From positions 124,001-188,000 of the forward strand of contig CM000690.1 in assembly GCA_000149225.2 (NCBI GenBank): a DNA stretch of 64,000 bases. Direction: 5' to 3'. The stretch's first letter is position 1. Every line of letters starts with the position of its first letter. Below the pieces are notes generated by a model. The model made no database searches and was not told where the DNA came from. It worked only from the letters and a program-made list of their open reading frames with translations. Of the stretch, positions 8,975 to 20,083 are shown one piece after another. This DNA comes from Lachancea kluyveri NRRL Y-12651 (taxonomy: Eukaryota; Ascomycota; Saccharomycetes; Saccharomycetales; Saccharomycetaceae). Both the position numbers and the translations under genes were made by a program.

Positions 8975-9589
8975 ATGGCTCGTCTTACTACATGGGCTAG
9001 TCCAGCGTACTCCGAAACGCTAACAATTTGGAAGAGTATTGAAATTTTGAATAGTACCGGGTTCTATATGTTAAAAATCCTAAAGATTGTTTCTTTGATT
9101 TTGCTGCTTAAAGCAATAACGGGTTTTTGCAGCCCTATCGTTCCAGTACTAGGTGCTCACAGCAAATCCGGGACTCTTCATCCACTCTCAGGCTCAGTAG
9201 GTGCTAAACATAATATTAAGAGAATGGGTCAAAACTTGACCATACACACAAGAAAAGGTTCTAGTGGTTGGAGCAGTTCAAATACATCATTTACCATTTT
9301 AAAAACAATAAAAGGATCTGTGCCTGACAGAAATACGGGAGAACAGTTGCGTAATCTCGGTAGAAAGAAGGAAACCTTGAAAAGTGACACTAAACAGTCA
9401 GATATCTCGGAACAGAGCGTTAAAGAGATCAAAGAGACCTTAAAATTAGCAGCAAAGAAGAATAATCCAGATGGCATCATACCTCCTGACTTACAAGTTT
9501 TTGCAGAGGATGAAACATGTGAAGAAGTGACATGGCACTCTGTCTTTCTCCACAGTTTTTTTGGTACAAAAAAGTTATGTGACAGTTAG
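8975..9589 (+). CDS. unrecognised protein with a signal-peptide-like segment
   Basis: 204 codons from the ATG at 8975. I do not recognise the family. Residues 33-50 are strongly hydrophobic (ILKIVSLILLLKAI, then TGFCSP). Starting instead at Met32 (ATG at 9068) would give a classic short N-terminal signal peptide, so the shorter form is at least as likely. The rest is polar, Lys/Ser/Thr rich, with two N-glycosylation sequons (NLT, NTS) and a charged stretch around 125-160. It sits between COQ5 and RCE1, where S. cerevisiae has no gene on either ohnologous block. It may be a fast-evolving or lineage-specific secreted or membrane protein, or a chance ORF. Confidence 0.45.
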   Translation: MARLTTWASPAYSETLTIWKSIEILNSTGFYMLKILKIVSLILLLKAITGFCSPIVPVLGAHSKSGTLHPLSGSVGAKHNIKRMGQNLTIHTRKGSSGWSSSNTSFTILKTIKGSVPDRNTGEQLRNLGRKKETLKSDTKQSDISEQSVKEIKETLKLAAKKNNPDGIIPPDLQVFAEDETCEEVTWHSVFLHSFFGTKKLCDS

Positions 9590-10197
9590 TAAGTAAAACT
9601 TATAAATATGGTATGATACCAAAAAGGTTTAATGGAATTCTTTGGTTTCACTTTCGTGTTCAGCAGTGCTATTTGATCGATTACTTCGGTATAGTGTATC
9701 TCTATATCCACTAAAAACATAAAGAAACTTTTCCGTGTATATTTCAGTGACTTGCAATCTAGATTTGTAATTTATTTACAAAAATTGTAATCAAGCACAC
9801 TATAATACTAATAATGTACAATACGGTCAATTCAGGTCGTGACGCCGCTCACTAACCCCAATTCTGGTATTCCTTTGCATCTTACCTGTAACTTCATCCG
9901 AGTTGTACTGCAGTTATTTATAGCATTTGCATCTTCAATTCAACCTTATAACGTATATAAATCTATAAAGCCTGAGTCTATAGTGCCAAAGAAACTCATG
10001 GTTTATGTCCCTGTTTTCTTACCTGTCTCTACTGGCGTCGCTGCGAGTTCTGTGAGTTTTGGCCACGAGTGTGCAGCGGCCTAGCTGGGTGGACCTCAAG
10101 ATCGAGAGCCATTCAAGATTTGTACGAATTCCATGGAGATATAACAAGTACAGAAAAATCATACTAGCTATAACTAGTTAGAAGTAGTCAGATACAG
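9590..10197. other. gene-free stretch upstream of RCE1
   Basis: 608 bp. An open frame at 9839-10084 begins only with GTG and is not accepted. The segment 9765-9795 is very AT rich. It presumably holds the RCE1 promoter; no specific site was recognised. Confidence 0.5.
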
Positions 10198-11154
10198 ATG
10201 TTATCTAACTCAACAGCACTATCCCTTTATACTTCTTTTTCATATGTGTTTGTGTTATATTTTGCATCTAGCAATATTAACGACTATAAGGCAAGAAGAG
10301 ATGATCCTAGGGTGATCAAATCAAGGATGAAACATGTTTTAACTATTATGGCTATAAATATTGTACTGGTACCATTATTGCAATCTAAGCTTTCTGGTGG
10401 AACTGTGTCTTTCAAGAGTGCTGTTGTGAAATTGGGATTGATTCCCGCAGCTTACTGCGTAGAAACTGGAGGTATTGATTGGGATTTTACGGCTTTTTTT
10501 AGCGGGCTAGCAAGAAGCATGATGTTAGTGTGTATATTGTTCTGTGGGCCGTTGCTGGATAAACTTTTGTGCTATGTCTTGGTTCCAAGTGTGCCTTTAT
10601 CGCGTATGTTCACAGACTTTATTTCGGAAAGCACTAGCATCTGGGGCTTGAGGAATTACCTCTTTGCACCGTTTACTGAGGAACTGTTCTATACTTCGAT
10701 GCTCATTAACAACTACTTGCTTCTATCTAACGAAATCACTTACAAGACGTTGTTGTTGGTTCCACCCGTTTTCTTTGGTATTGCGCATGTACACCACGGC
10801 TTTGAAATGTATTCCCTGGGAATATACGGAGTGGTACAAATACTGTTTTCCATTTTTTTCCAGATGCTATACACTACAATATTTGGTGTTTTCACTAACT
10901 TTATCTTCATCAGAACAGGAGGTAATCTTTGGTCGTGTGTTTTAACGCACTGTTTTTGTAATTACATGGGATTTCCTCAAGGGTCAGAACTAGTACAGGA
11001 GCTAGCGATGGCGAGTTCAGAAGCCTCGGGCTACTACACTATGATAAAAAAGCTATGGAAATGGTGCTATTTAGCATTATTGATAATTGGAGCTATCGAA
11101 TTCAAGAATAACATATGGAACCTGACTGAAAGTACCCATACGATTTTAACGTGA
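10198..11154 (+). CDS. RCE1: Rce1, CAAX prenyl protease 2 (ER membrane)
   Basis: 318 residues (315 in S. cerevisiae). It is a multi-pass membrane protein of the CPBP/ABI family. The catalytic signatures are present: the Glu pair E161-E162 in TEELFYTSM, H197 in FFGIAHVHH, and H251 with N255 in LTHCFCN. Rce1 sits in the ER membrane and removes the last three residues of farnesylated or geranylgeranylated CAAX proteins such as Ras and a-factor. The start is the ATG at 10198. In S. cerevisiae it lies between ZDS1 and BUL1 (YMR274C), which agrees with its place here. Confidence 0.95.
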   Translation: MLSNSTALSLYTSFSYVFVLYFASSNINDYKARRDDPRVIKSRMKHVLTIMAINIVLVPLLQSKLSGGTVSFKSAVVKLGLIPAAYCVETGGIDWDFTAFFSGLARSMMLVCILFCGPLLDKLLCYVLVPSVPLSRMFTDFISESTSIWGLRNYLFAPFTEELFYTSMLINNYLLLSNEITYKTLLLVPPVFFGIAHVHHGFEMYSLGIYGVVQILFSIFFQMLYTTIFGVFTNFIFIRTGGNLWSCVLTHCFCNYMGFPQGSELVQELAMASSEASGYYTMIKKLWKWCYLALLIIGAIEFKNNIWNLTESTHTILT

Positions 11155-11749
11155 GCATTTCATTCTGCAGCTACTTAATTATAATAGATAATGTACCATA
11201 AAAACATGTACTTTTGCTTTATCGCATACCTCGTTAGATATATGCCTTATTCTGTCAAACAGTCGTACGCTTAAATTCTACAAAATCGGAAATAACCTCA
11301 ATGAGTCCAGTTTCTCAAGTCACCCGATTTAAATTGAACCTCGGTATACACAAAACAAGTAGCAAAAGATTTTGAATCGCATTGTATCTCTGATATAAGT
11401 AAATGACTCTCTCTATTCCATGTCAGTTGCTTTTCCAGTCAATAATAACCTTATGACAAGTGTAACTACGATCGTATACAGCTACTTTTGATTATTTCCG
11501 TCGTTTTTGAGTCGCATACACTTCCACGACGCGTCTCAAATTTTTGCCTCTAAAAATCATTTTCGAGAGTCGTTTTTGGACCAGTGGTTACAAAGGCTAC
11601 TAAAGGTTTCAAAAGCAATACTATCGGTACACTTGGTCTAACGAAGTTACTTAGTTGAATATAATCACTTCCCCAAACATTCCACTCTTTGTGTTTTTTA
11701 TTCTGTGGCCGGCCTCGAGAATCTTCAGCTCATAGTCTGTTTTTGATTC
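11155..11749. other. RCE1-ZDS intergenic region with one MCB-like hexamer
   Basis: 595 bp without a gene. ACGCGT at 11529-11534, about 215 bp upstream of the ZDS start, matches the MCB core of MBF, which would fit a cell-cycle gene. The same hexamer also occurs in the PRP24 promoter, so this is weak evidence. Confidence 0.4.
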
Positions 11750-14578
11750 ATGAAGAATGCTAAATTAGATGACGCCCGGATCAGGGGTCAGCAAATGGAT
11801 GAGGAAGAGTATCAAGCCTCAAAAATTAGGAACTCGCCGACTTCCAAGGAGAAGAGAAAATCAGAAGTTTTAATAGCGGCACAATCATTGGATAACGAAT
11901 TACAAAATGTCAAGAATCTGAAAAGGTTGTCTATAGGATCCATGGATCTATTGATGGATCCAGAGATGGAATTCCGAATCAATTCTTCGCTTTCGAGCTC
12001 TCCTACAAAATCCTTGTCGTCTGAAGAAGAGGAGAATGACAAAGAAGGATATGCAGAAGAATATGATGATGATTACTCTTACTCTGAAGATAGTATGGAT
12101 ATAACAAAGACAGAGTACTTGCATGATAACAGTAATGATGATTATGGTGAATATAATCGTGGTAATCGTACTGGAAGCGTCGGTGTGTCTGAAGACGCTT
12201 GGAAAACTACACTAGAAATCGCTGACGGCACTTCCCCCCGCAGGGCTTTGAGTGGAACGGGTAGCGTGAGACGAGGTGGAGTGCTCTCGAATAGATCAAG
12301 GCTATCAGGTGGGAAATTGAACGACCCAAATGATGAAGAAGCTCTAACCCAGAACCTACTGTGGGTTCCAGCTAATCAACATCCGAGTGTAAAACCAGAG
12401 AACTATTTAGAGCTTGTCCAAGATACCTTGCAAAATCTACAGTTAGAGAACGGAGTTAGAGATGAGTCTAATAAGGAAAATACGGTGAAATTAATTCACG
12501 GTTTGAATTCGAATGTTTCTCAACTACCCATTCAACAAGGAAAAAATTCACTTGTGCGAAGGCCATCAAGGTTGCGGAAGTCATATACTGAGTTTGAAGA
12601 TACCGAGGAGTACAACCTTCCAATCTCCGGGAATAGTTCTTCTTTGCCTTCAAGTGTTCCTACTCCCAGGTCTGTTTCGCTAAGAGAGATTACAGATGAG
12701 CTGACAAAAGTATCAAATAATGCTGGACTGACAGACAGTGATGCCATTACACTGGCAAGAACCTTGAGTATGGCCAGCACATTTTATGAGGGTTCGAATT
12801 CGGAAAAGGAAAATCAATCGAATACTGAAAAAGCTGAAGAAGACGAATTTGCGTCGAACATGTTGAACCAGAATAGTTTAGCAATACCCGCAAGATCATC
12901 GTTGAGGAGAAGTAAATTTAATACCTACAGGATTAGAACGCCCAGTGGAAGTAGCACAAATGAATTTGCCCAATCGAACTTAAAAGTATCCTCTACAGAA
13001 GAGAATCCACAGCCTGAAATTGAAGTTGCAGTAGAAGAGACTTTGCCCCGAGTGCTTGAGGAGCATATCCTGAATTCGCCAAGTACAATTAACGACATGC
13101 AAGATATTTACGATCACTACGATACCAGTAGTGTAGAAGAGTCCCTACCACCGCAAAACAGCAACTACTCGTCGGCTCAACAAGATGGTGATAACCTGCA
13201 AGATTCGCCAGACAGCAGCGATTTTTCCACAGACAGCTCTACTGCTAATGCGATACTTAAAAGTAAGCAGAGCATCGTACAAACGAAGTCGGATAGCATT
13301 CAGAAGGAGTTTTTGTCACCAGTAACAGAGTCTACTACAGCAGATGTTAAGCGCCAGAAAAAGAAGGGTGGCTGGAGCTGGTTCAATAAGAAGTCCAAGA
13401 AAGAACCAGAAGAGGATAACCTTAAACAATCTGAGCAACACACCCACCGAGATAGTAGTGATTTTTTTAATGTTTTGTCACCTTCTAATGGCACATCTAA
13501 ACACAATCTGCCATCCAACAGGATAAACCACTCAAGGAATCGACATCACTCAGTGGTTCCAGCCTCTAATGATGGTAGCACATCTACTGCAACACCTACT
13601 GATATGGAAATGGAAAAATTGCCTCAGAAGAAGCAAAAACTGGAGAAGAAATTTATAAAGCTGTTCAAGAAAAAGCATGTATCTCCAGATAGAAAGGAGA
13701 AGGATAATGAGATTTCTGTGAGGCCGGAAACACACTCTTCAAAACCTGTGAAAGAACTGAAGAATAAGGCATCTATCTCTAGTTTGTCCAAAATCTGTAT
13801 TGGCTCTAACAAGGTGGACGAAAATGTTGACCTTACTGCCAAAGATCGGCTAAAGCCAAGAGTTAGCCCTGGAACTAAGGATGTTACAAATTTCCAAAAT
13901 GAAAGTTTTGAAAGCGATGGTTTAGAAGAGTTGCCGACATTACAGCCGGCAGTTAGTGTGACTAGCACAAAGCAATCTGACGGAGCCATTCCTGGGGTTT
14001 TAGAAAATAAAACTGTAAGTAAGGAATACGAACAAAACCAGTACAACCACGTTCAGCAGACGTTGGATCAACAACAGCAGCAGCAACAAAAACAACAAAA
14101 ACAACAGCAGCAACAGCAACAGCAACAAAGCCTGAAGCCACCTGCGTCTCCGACAAACGACCCACATCGGTTGCCACCACGAAAGCTCGTTTTTGAAGAT
14201 GTTAAGCGACCAGAGTATCCCAATGCGCCCATGAAATTTACTGACAGTGCCTTTGGCTTTCCTTTGCCCCCTCTCACTGTTTCTACGGTCATTATGTTCG
14301 ACCACAGACTACCTATCAATGTGGAAAGAGCCATCTATAGGCTGAGTCATTTGAAGCTGAGCGATCCGAAAAGAGAGTTGCGACAACAAGTACTACTGAG
14401 TAATTTCATGTATGCATATTTGAATTTGGTCAACCACAGTTTGTACTTACAGCAGGTTGAGGAAGAAAATTCGATGATAGTAGGAGACGATAGCATGAAC
14501 GAATATTCAGTTGGCACTCCTGCTACTGATCCTATACAAAATGACAACAACGGTATAATTAATATACCAGAAATATAA
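11750..14578 (+). CDS. ZDS1: Zds1/Zds2-type PP2A-Cdc55 regulator (single copy)
   Basis: 942 residues (Zds1 915, Zds2 942). Family blocks are KRKSEVLIAAQSLDNELQ near 35, NLLWVPANQHPSVKPENYL near 203, and the C-terminal Zds_C domain from about residue 805 (PPRKLVFEDVKRP, FTDSAFGFPLPP, MFDHRLPINVERAIYRLSHL). Between them the chain is long, acidic/serine rich and presumably disordered, with a glutamine tract near 773-793 (CAG/CAA mixed, some Lys). Zds proteins bind Cdc55 and control PP2A in mitotic entry and exit, polarity and Cdc14 release. One gene occupies the place of both ohnologues. The YML108W homologue follows closely. Confidence 0.95.
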   Translation: MKNAKLDDARIRGQQMDEEEYQASKIRNSPTSKEKRKSEVLIAAQSLDNELQNVKNLKRLSIGSMDLLMDPEMEFRINSSLSSSPTKSLSSEEEENDKEGYAEEYDDDYSYSEDSMDITKTEYLHDNSNDDYGEYNRGNRTGSVGVSEDAWKTTLEIADGTSPRRALSGTGSVRRGGVLSNRSRLSGGKLNDPNDEEALTQNLLWVPANQHPSVKPENYLELVQDTLQNLQLENGVRDESNKENTVKLIHGLNSNVSQLPIQQGKNSLVRRPSRLRKSYTEFEDTEEYNLPISGNSSSLPSSVPTPRSVSLREITDELTKVSNNAGLTDSDAITLARTLSMASTFYEGSNSEKENQSNTEKAEEDEFASNMLNQNSLAIPARSSLRRSKFNTYRIRTPSGSSTNEFAQSNLKVSSTEENPQPEIEVAVEETLPRVLEEHILNSPSTINDMQDIYDHYDTSSVEESLPPQNSNYSSAQQDGDNLQDSPDSSDFSTDSSTANAILKSKQSIVQTKSDSIQKEFLSPVTESTTADVKRQKKKGGWSWFNKKSKKEPEEDNLKQSEQHTHRDSSDFFNVLSPSNGTSKHNLPSNRINHSRNRHHSVVPASNDGSTSTATPTDMEMEKLPQKKQKLEKKFIKLFKKKHVSPDRKEKDNEISVRPETHSSKPVKELKNKASISSLSKICIGSNKVDENVDLTAKDRLKPRVSPGTKDVTNFQNESFESDGLEELPTLQPAVSVTSTKQSDGAIPGVLENKTVSKEYEQNQYNHVQQTLDQQQQQQQKQQKQQQQQQQQQSLKPPASPTNDPHRLPPRKLVFEDVKRPEYPNAPMKFTDSAFGFPLPPLTVSTVIMFDHRLPINVERAIYRLSHLKLSDPKRELRQQVLLSNFMYAYLNLVNHSLYLQQVEEENSMIVGDDSMNEYSVGTPATDPIQNDNNGIINIPEI

Positions 14579-14807
14579 ATAGTAGAGGGTTATAGGATAT
14601 ATGTATGAACATTTGGTTTACGATAGTTTGACGACTTCATTTTTTTTTTATAGTGGAAGGCACTGTCATGTCCGGACTTACTATGGCAATTCGGACACAA
14701 TGGAAAAGGAAAATAAAAAAATTTTTGAAATTGAGATGAGCATTGAAACAAATCCAGTGATCTCTGCACTAACTCACCGCATAAAGGGACACGTACACTC
14801 ATCAGTC

Positions 14808-15137
14808 ATGTCTGGGGATAATGGATATCGTATGCTAATGCTGTTAGAAGAGGCAATTCCAGACAGCAGTCAAGAAAATAACGAAAACACAACTAAAACC
14901 TCCCATGAGTTTGTTGACGAGTTAGTTCTACCTATCCAAGTCGATGAGATGGATTTATTAAATGACTGGTTTGACAAATTTGACGAGCAAATCTGTATAC
15001 CTAACGAAGGCTACATCAAGTACGAAATAAGCAGCGACGGGCTAATTGTTTTGATCCTTAATAAAGAAAGAGAAGAGGTGGTTGACAAAGTCAGGAGGTT
15101 TGTTGAGGAGCATCAGGTTCAAGACGAAGAAGCATAG
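14808..15137 (+). CDS. homologue of S. cerevisiae YML108W, small protein of unknown function
   Basis: 109 residues from the ATG at 14808, close to the 105-residue YML108W product. Conserved blocks are YRMLMLLEE, HEFVDELVLP, WFDKFDEQICIPNEGYIKYEISSDGLIVLILNKE (read in parts) and a terminal KVRRFVEEH. The frame stays open upstream to an ATG at 14601, but those 69 residues have no counterpart and reach into the ZDS 3' region, so the shorter start is preferred. The S. cerevisiae protein has a ferredoxin-like fold without a known role. The position after ZDS matches YML109W-YML108W. Confidence 0.88.
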   Translation: MSGDNGYRMLMLLEEAIPDSSQENNENTTKTSHEFVDELVLPIQVDEMDLLNDWFDKFDEQICIPNEGYIKYEISSDGLIVLILNKEREEVVDKVRRFVEEHQVQDEEA

Positions 15138-15963
15138 ATTAGAAGAAAACCAATTTATTCTTTCTCCTCCCCCCCTCCTTTTTGCATGGAAATAAGCTGC
15201 AATAATATAGGATGAGCAGCCGTGTACAATATATAGGAGACGTAGATTTATTCCAGAATGTCAAAATAAATCGTCAAGTACTATAATACGACTGGGTAGT
15301 GGCGCGCATGTTCTCCCTTTGAAGTGTAATATTTTTACCGGGGCAAGTGCCCAATCCACCTCTCCCTGTTTGGTGATATCGTTTAATCGTTTAGCTACTT
15401 ACTTATTCAACGTCACAAGGTGGCATGTAAATATCAGCACACAGAACACGAAGCGGAAGCGGTTATGCGACAAACAAACTCTGAGACATTTCATGCAATC
15501 GAGAGTGCAGTCATACCCAATAGCTGCAATTCCAAGCTATCAGATAAAATTGCTCTAGTCCGAATGGACTATATCGGTCTGTCGACACGCTCGTTAGTAG
15601 TGACCGGTATACTTTTGCAATTGTAGATGAATTGGTTTGACGCAAACTGCCTAGAGGGCAATGTACGGTTAGTGCTAATTTGTTTCAGACCTTAATTAAG
15701 TCAGTTTGGCTTGTGATTGAGCCATTGATTATACCATCACCTTTATACCTGGCGCTGTACTAGTCGATAATTTATAATAAAAAAAAAAAAAAGAAACAGG
15801 AAACCTATGCCCGAAAAATCACAGAGACATTTTTTTCTTAGCTTCAAGGCGTTTCGTGGTGTTATTTTCCCATATAAATAACAGCTAGGTACGACCTCTC
15901 TAAACAAACCAGTTTACTTTCTAGAACGAATAAAGAAGAAAATAACCAAATTTGTTAGCAGGC
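15138..15963. other. gene-free stretch upstream of SCS7
   Basis: 826 bp. The two open frames at 15319-15558 and 15420-15626 begin with TTG and GTG and show no protein-like features. A 14-A run lies near 15780-15793. The last 100 bp carry the SCS7 TATA box. Nothing else was recognised. Confidence 0.5.
15873..15880 (+). promoter_or_regulatory. TATA box of SCS7 (TATAAATA)
   Basis: TATAAATA fits the yeast TATAWAWR consensus and lies 91 bp upstream of the SCS7 ATG at 15964, in a position expected for a TATA-containing promoter. Confidence 0.6.
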
Positions 15964-17109
15964 ATGTCAGAATCAAAGACTTTGCCCCTACTCTCCAAGA
16001 CTCAGTTATCTCAGCATAACACAAAAGAAGACTGTTGGGTCTCTTTGTACAATAGAAAAGTTTACAATGTCACTGCCTTTTTAGAAGAACATCCTGGTGG
16101 TGATCAGTATATTCTGGACCATGCTGGTGAGGATATTACAGAGATTATGAAAGATAAGTTGGTTCATGAACACAGCGAGTCTGCTTATGAGATTATGAAC
16201 GACATGTACTTGGTCGGCTACTTGGCCAACGAAGAAGAGGAAAAGAAATTGTTGACCAATGAAGACCACACCGTTGAGGTAAAGCTAAATGAATCTACGC
16301 AGTTTGACTCTACGACTTTTGTGAAAGAGTTGCCTACTGAAGATAAATTGAGCATTGCTACTGATTATTCTAGTGATTATAAGAAACACAAATTTTTGGA
16401 TTTAGATAAACCGCTACTATGGCAAGTTGTCTTTGGTAATTTCACCAAAGATTTTTACTTGGACCAAGTTCACAGACCAAGACATTATGGTAAAGGCTCT
16501 GCTCCCTTGTTCGGTAACTTTTTAGAGCCTCTCTCCAAGACTCCATGGTATGCTATCCCAATTGCCTGGCTTCCAGTAGTCTTTTATCATTTATATGTTG
16601 CATTAACCAATATGAACAAACCATTTGCGCTGTTCCTATTTTCCTTGGGTGTCTTTGTTTGGACCTTGATAGAATACTGTTTGCACAGATTCTTATTCCA
16701 CTTGGACCAATACTTGCCAGAGCGCCAATTGGCGTTTGCTTTGCATTTTCTACTACACGGGGTGCATCACTACTTACCTATGGATAGATACCGTCTAGTG
16801 ATGCCGCCTACTCTATTTGTTTTACTATGCACTCCATTCTACAAATTGGTCTTCAGTCTTCTACCTTACTACTGGGCATGTGCCGGTTTTGCCGGTGGTA
16901 TGTTAGGATACACATGTTACGATTTGACGCACTACTTTTTGCACCATGCCAAACTTCCTCCATACATGCGTAAGTTGAAAAAGTACCACTTGGAACATCA
17001 TTACAAAAATTACGAGCTGGGTTTTGGAGTCACCTCGTGGTTCTGGGATAAGGTCTTTGGTACCTATTTGGGCTCGGACGCTCCATTGTCTAAAATGAAA
17101 TACGAATAA
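15964..17109 (+). CDS. SCS7: Scs7, sphingolipid alpha-hydroxylase (cytochrome b5 fusion)
   Basis: 381 residues (384 in S. cerevisiae). An N-terminal cytochrome b5 domain carries the heme motif HPGG at 43-46. The C-terminal fatty-acid hydroxylase domain has the di-iron histidine clusters H241/H246 (HRFLFH), H261/H265/H268/H269 (HFLLHGVHH), H323/H327/H328 (HYFLHH) and H342/H345/H346 (HLEHH), set among four or so membrane segments. It hydroxylates the alpha carbon of the very-long-chain acyl group of ceramide at the ER. The start is the ATG at 15964; a frame from a TTG four codons earlier is not used. The protein is complete and all metal ligands are present. Confidence 0.97.
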   Translation: MSESKTLPLLSKTQLSQHNTKEDCWVSLYNRKVYNVTAFLEEHPGGDQYILDHAGEDITEIMKDKLVHEHSESAYEIMNDMYLVGYLANEEEEKKLLTNEDHTVEVKLNESTQFDSTTFVKELPTEDKLSIATDYSSDYKKHKFLDLDKPLLWQVVFGNFTKDFYLDQVHRPRHYGKGSAPLFGNFLEPLSKTPWYAIPIAWLPVVFYHLYVALTNMNKPFALFLFSLGVFVWTLIEYCLHRFLFHLDQYLPERQLAFALHFLLHGVHHYLPMDRYRLVMPPTLFVLLCTPFYKLVFSLLPYYWACAGFAGGMLGYTCYDLTHYFLHHAKLPPYMRKLKKYHLEHHYKNYELGFGVTSWFWDKVFGTYLGSDAPLSKMKYE

Positions 17110-17369
17110 GCTTCAAGAATTTCCTATTCTTTAATTTTCTTCGCATTTTGTATTACCACTCTATTCTCCCATTGTCTTAGATAGTTATATGACCTTTCTT
17201 TATGATTTAAGTTAAAACTAAAATATTATTTATATTAACAGATAAAAGAAAAGAAAAAACAGATGAAAATGAAACATATTTCTGAAATGAAATGTAACGC
17301 TCTCAGTTCGAGTGATGATCTTTTCTATAATGTATGTACTTATATCTTTCACGGCACTTTCAGAACTTC

Positions 17370-17441
17370 GGTCCTATAGTGTAGTGGTTATCACTTTCGG
17401 TTTTGATCCGGACAACCCCGGTTCGAATCCGGGTAGGACCT
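17370..17441 (+). tRNA. tRNA-Gln (anticodon UUG)
   Basis: 72 nt. Acceptor GGTCCTA pairs with TAGGACC, D-arm TAGTGTAGTGGTTATCA, anticodon loop TTTTGAT with TTG, T-loop GGTTCGAATCC, discriminator T at 17441. The sequence is essentially the S. cerevisiae tRNA-Gln(UUG). A seven-T terminator follows at 17443. No intron. Confidence 0.97.
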
Positions 17442-17645
17442 CTTTTTTTGCTTTCCAATAATTAGTTGCCGTTTCCCCGTGGCGAAACGTTTAGTATACT
17501 TGGTTGAAGTGTCATATCTTAGTCAGGTTCCCTTTTTTGGGAGCTTGTATTTTATTGGGGAAACCAACCAGTTTCATGGCGATTATGCAAGATGCAGGTT
17601 GTGGTAAATTTTACATGTCATTTATCCCTTACGTAACGCGATAGA

Positions 17646-18635
17646 TTAGTTGTATTTCTTTAGAGTAAATTCAAGAGCCTTTATTCTCCCGCGTAGATCA
17701 ATACTACCCTCCGTTTTTCCCTTCTTATCATATAATGTGAGCAAAAGATTGGATAACTTTGAAGGATCGGAATAGGAGCACCAGCTTGTATGACCATTGT
17801 GCCCTTCATTCAAACTTTTTGTAAACGTCCTTCTGAAACACTTAGTACACTGTACAATATCTTTGTCAATCAACTCGTAGCCTTGCAAAAGGATTCTTAG
17901 TAGTTGTAGTTTACTAGTTTCCCTTACTTGAAACAAGGCTGCTATCTTGTTTAAATTCGCATCTGGCTCTAAATTTGAAGAAGGTGTAATGCCATTTTTC
18001 AAACCGTCTAATATCCTGTATACATCAGCTGTTAAGTTTGTCTCATTAAGATAATAGTTTTTGGTTGAATCAAACTGCTTGTATTTCCAGAGACAGTCTT
18101 TAGAGTGTTCTGATGATAGGCTCTCATGGTAGGCTTTATTAAATAAATCAGATTGTTGGCCAACCTCCGGCTCTTGCAAATCCAAATAAAGTAACTTTCG
18201 GCAACAGGAACATTGCAAAGGAAGCGTGGAGTGTGCCACGGAATCATCTGGGAAATACTCCCAGCCCTTAGAAGTCACAGTTACTGGATTGATCCATTCT
18301 TCATCCCAATTTAAGGAAATACACTGCGTGTCTTCTACTAAACGCTTCACCCGGGCGAGAAATTTGACAGAGGAATATAAGTCAAACCCTGGAAATCTTA
18401 GTCCAGCTGACTCTAATGTGTTTTCGTATATGACCCTGGATTTTTGTAGTTTATCTGATAGGAAAGGGTTCCTCTTGGTCACGTAGTCCTTCGGCTTGTA
18501 TTTTAACTTCTTCACTATATTCGACGCGACCGTTCTTCGTACATGGGTAACCGAGCCATGTGCATTCAGCTTTTCTTTAAGTTTCAATATTCTTTCCTGT
18601 AACGGTGATTCCATTGAAGGATTAATTGGCCCCAT
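17646..18635 (-). CDS. PML39: Pml39, nuclear-pore-associated mRNA quality-control factor
   Basis: 329 residues (334 in S. cerevisiae). An N-terminal helical part (LQERILKLKEKLNAHG) precedes a C3HC-type zinc-finger/BIR-like module. Candidate ligands lie in LQCSCCRKLL and HSKDCLWKYKQF, with a second set near CTKCFRRTF and HTSWCSY. Pml39 binds the basket proteins Mlp1/2 and helps retain unspliced mRNA in the nucleus; the human relative is ZC3HC1. It is divergent from URA5 over about 260 bp. The start is the ATG at 18635; Met8 is an alternative. Confidence 0.9.
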   Translation of the reverse strand: MGPINPSMESPLQERILKLKEKLNAHGSVTHVRRTVASNIVKKLKYKPKDYVTKRNPFLSDKLQKSRVIYENTLESAGLRFPGFDLYSSVKFLARVKRLVEDTQCISLNWDEEWINPVTVTSKGWEYFPDDSVAHSTLPLQCSCCRKLLYLDLQEPEVGQQSDLFNKAYHESLSSEHSKDCLWKYKQFDSTKNYYLNETNLTADVYRILDGLKNGITPSSNLEPDANLNKIAALFQVRETSKLQLLRILLQGYELIDKDIVQCTKCFRRTFTKSLNEGHNGHTSWCSYSDPSKLSNLLLTLYDKKGKTEGSIDLRGRIKALEFTLKKYN

Positions 18636-18874
18636 AATTTACTACTTTGCGCAGTTTAAGGGAATAAATGAGAAGCAGTCTTTCTCAAAGGTCATGTTAT
18701 GTTTCATCACTACAGACGTATATAAGATGAAAATTTTTCCAGAAACGGTTTTTAGGTCTCAGATTGCATTTCACCTCATTCCATTTTACAGTTACTGGAG
18801 AATTTTACTGTTTGTTTTGAAGGAAACTGTTCTCTAGGGAAACCTGCCTACCTCTCTCTTCGATTTTTCTTTAG

Positions 18875-19567
<693 letters not shown>

Positions 19568-20083
19568 TCTTTATGTTTTGAATTGTTTGATTTTTTCCTT
19601 TTTGCCTAATTATGAACTCTCTTCAATTCTGTGATATATTGTAATATATCTTTTCTTTGAACTGCACGTCTGCCTCTGACATTTTTTTTTTCTTTTTTTC
19701 TTTTTTATTTATCGCTTCAAATCTTAAATACACGTCTGTTAGTGTTTCTTCTCACCCTTCTTGCCTCACATTCTGCTGCCTTCAAAATTTGGTGCATATA
19801 GGCTTTGGTATGTGTTATCCACAAGCATATATTTATTCAATCATCGAGCCTGTGGGTGTGGATATGAATGTGGAGGCTGAACGGACGATGATTTGAAAAG
19901 CAGACTGTTTGAACTAGCTTTAATGCTAATGGAAGATATGGTAAGGCTCATAATAATTACCATGGTGATATCAGTGATGGCTACGACTTTGATGATCTTC
20001 ACCATAAACTAACAGAGACTAAGAATTATCTGATCACTCTTTTCAATTTACTATGACACCCTTTCAAGGTGTTTCAAGAGAAA
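19568..20083. other. URA5-tRNA-Asp intergenic region
   Basis: 516 bp. Pyrimidine runs at 19680-19710 precede low-information sequence. A 79-codon frame begins only at TTG. No LTR or RNA gene was recognised. Confidence 0.5.

Noticed and set aside
9839-10084. 81-codon open frame upstream of RCE1.
   Set aside because: It begins with GTG, not used as a start in yeast nuclear genes, and has no internal early ATG or recognised motif.
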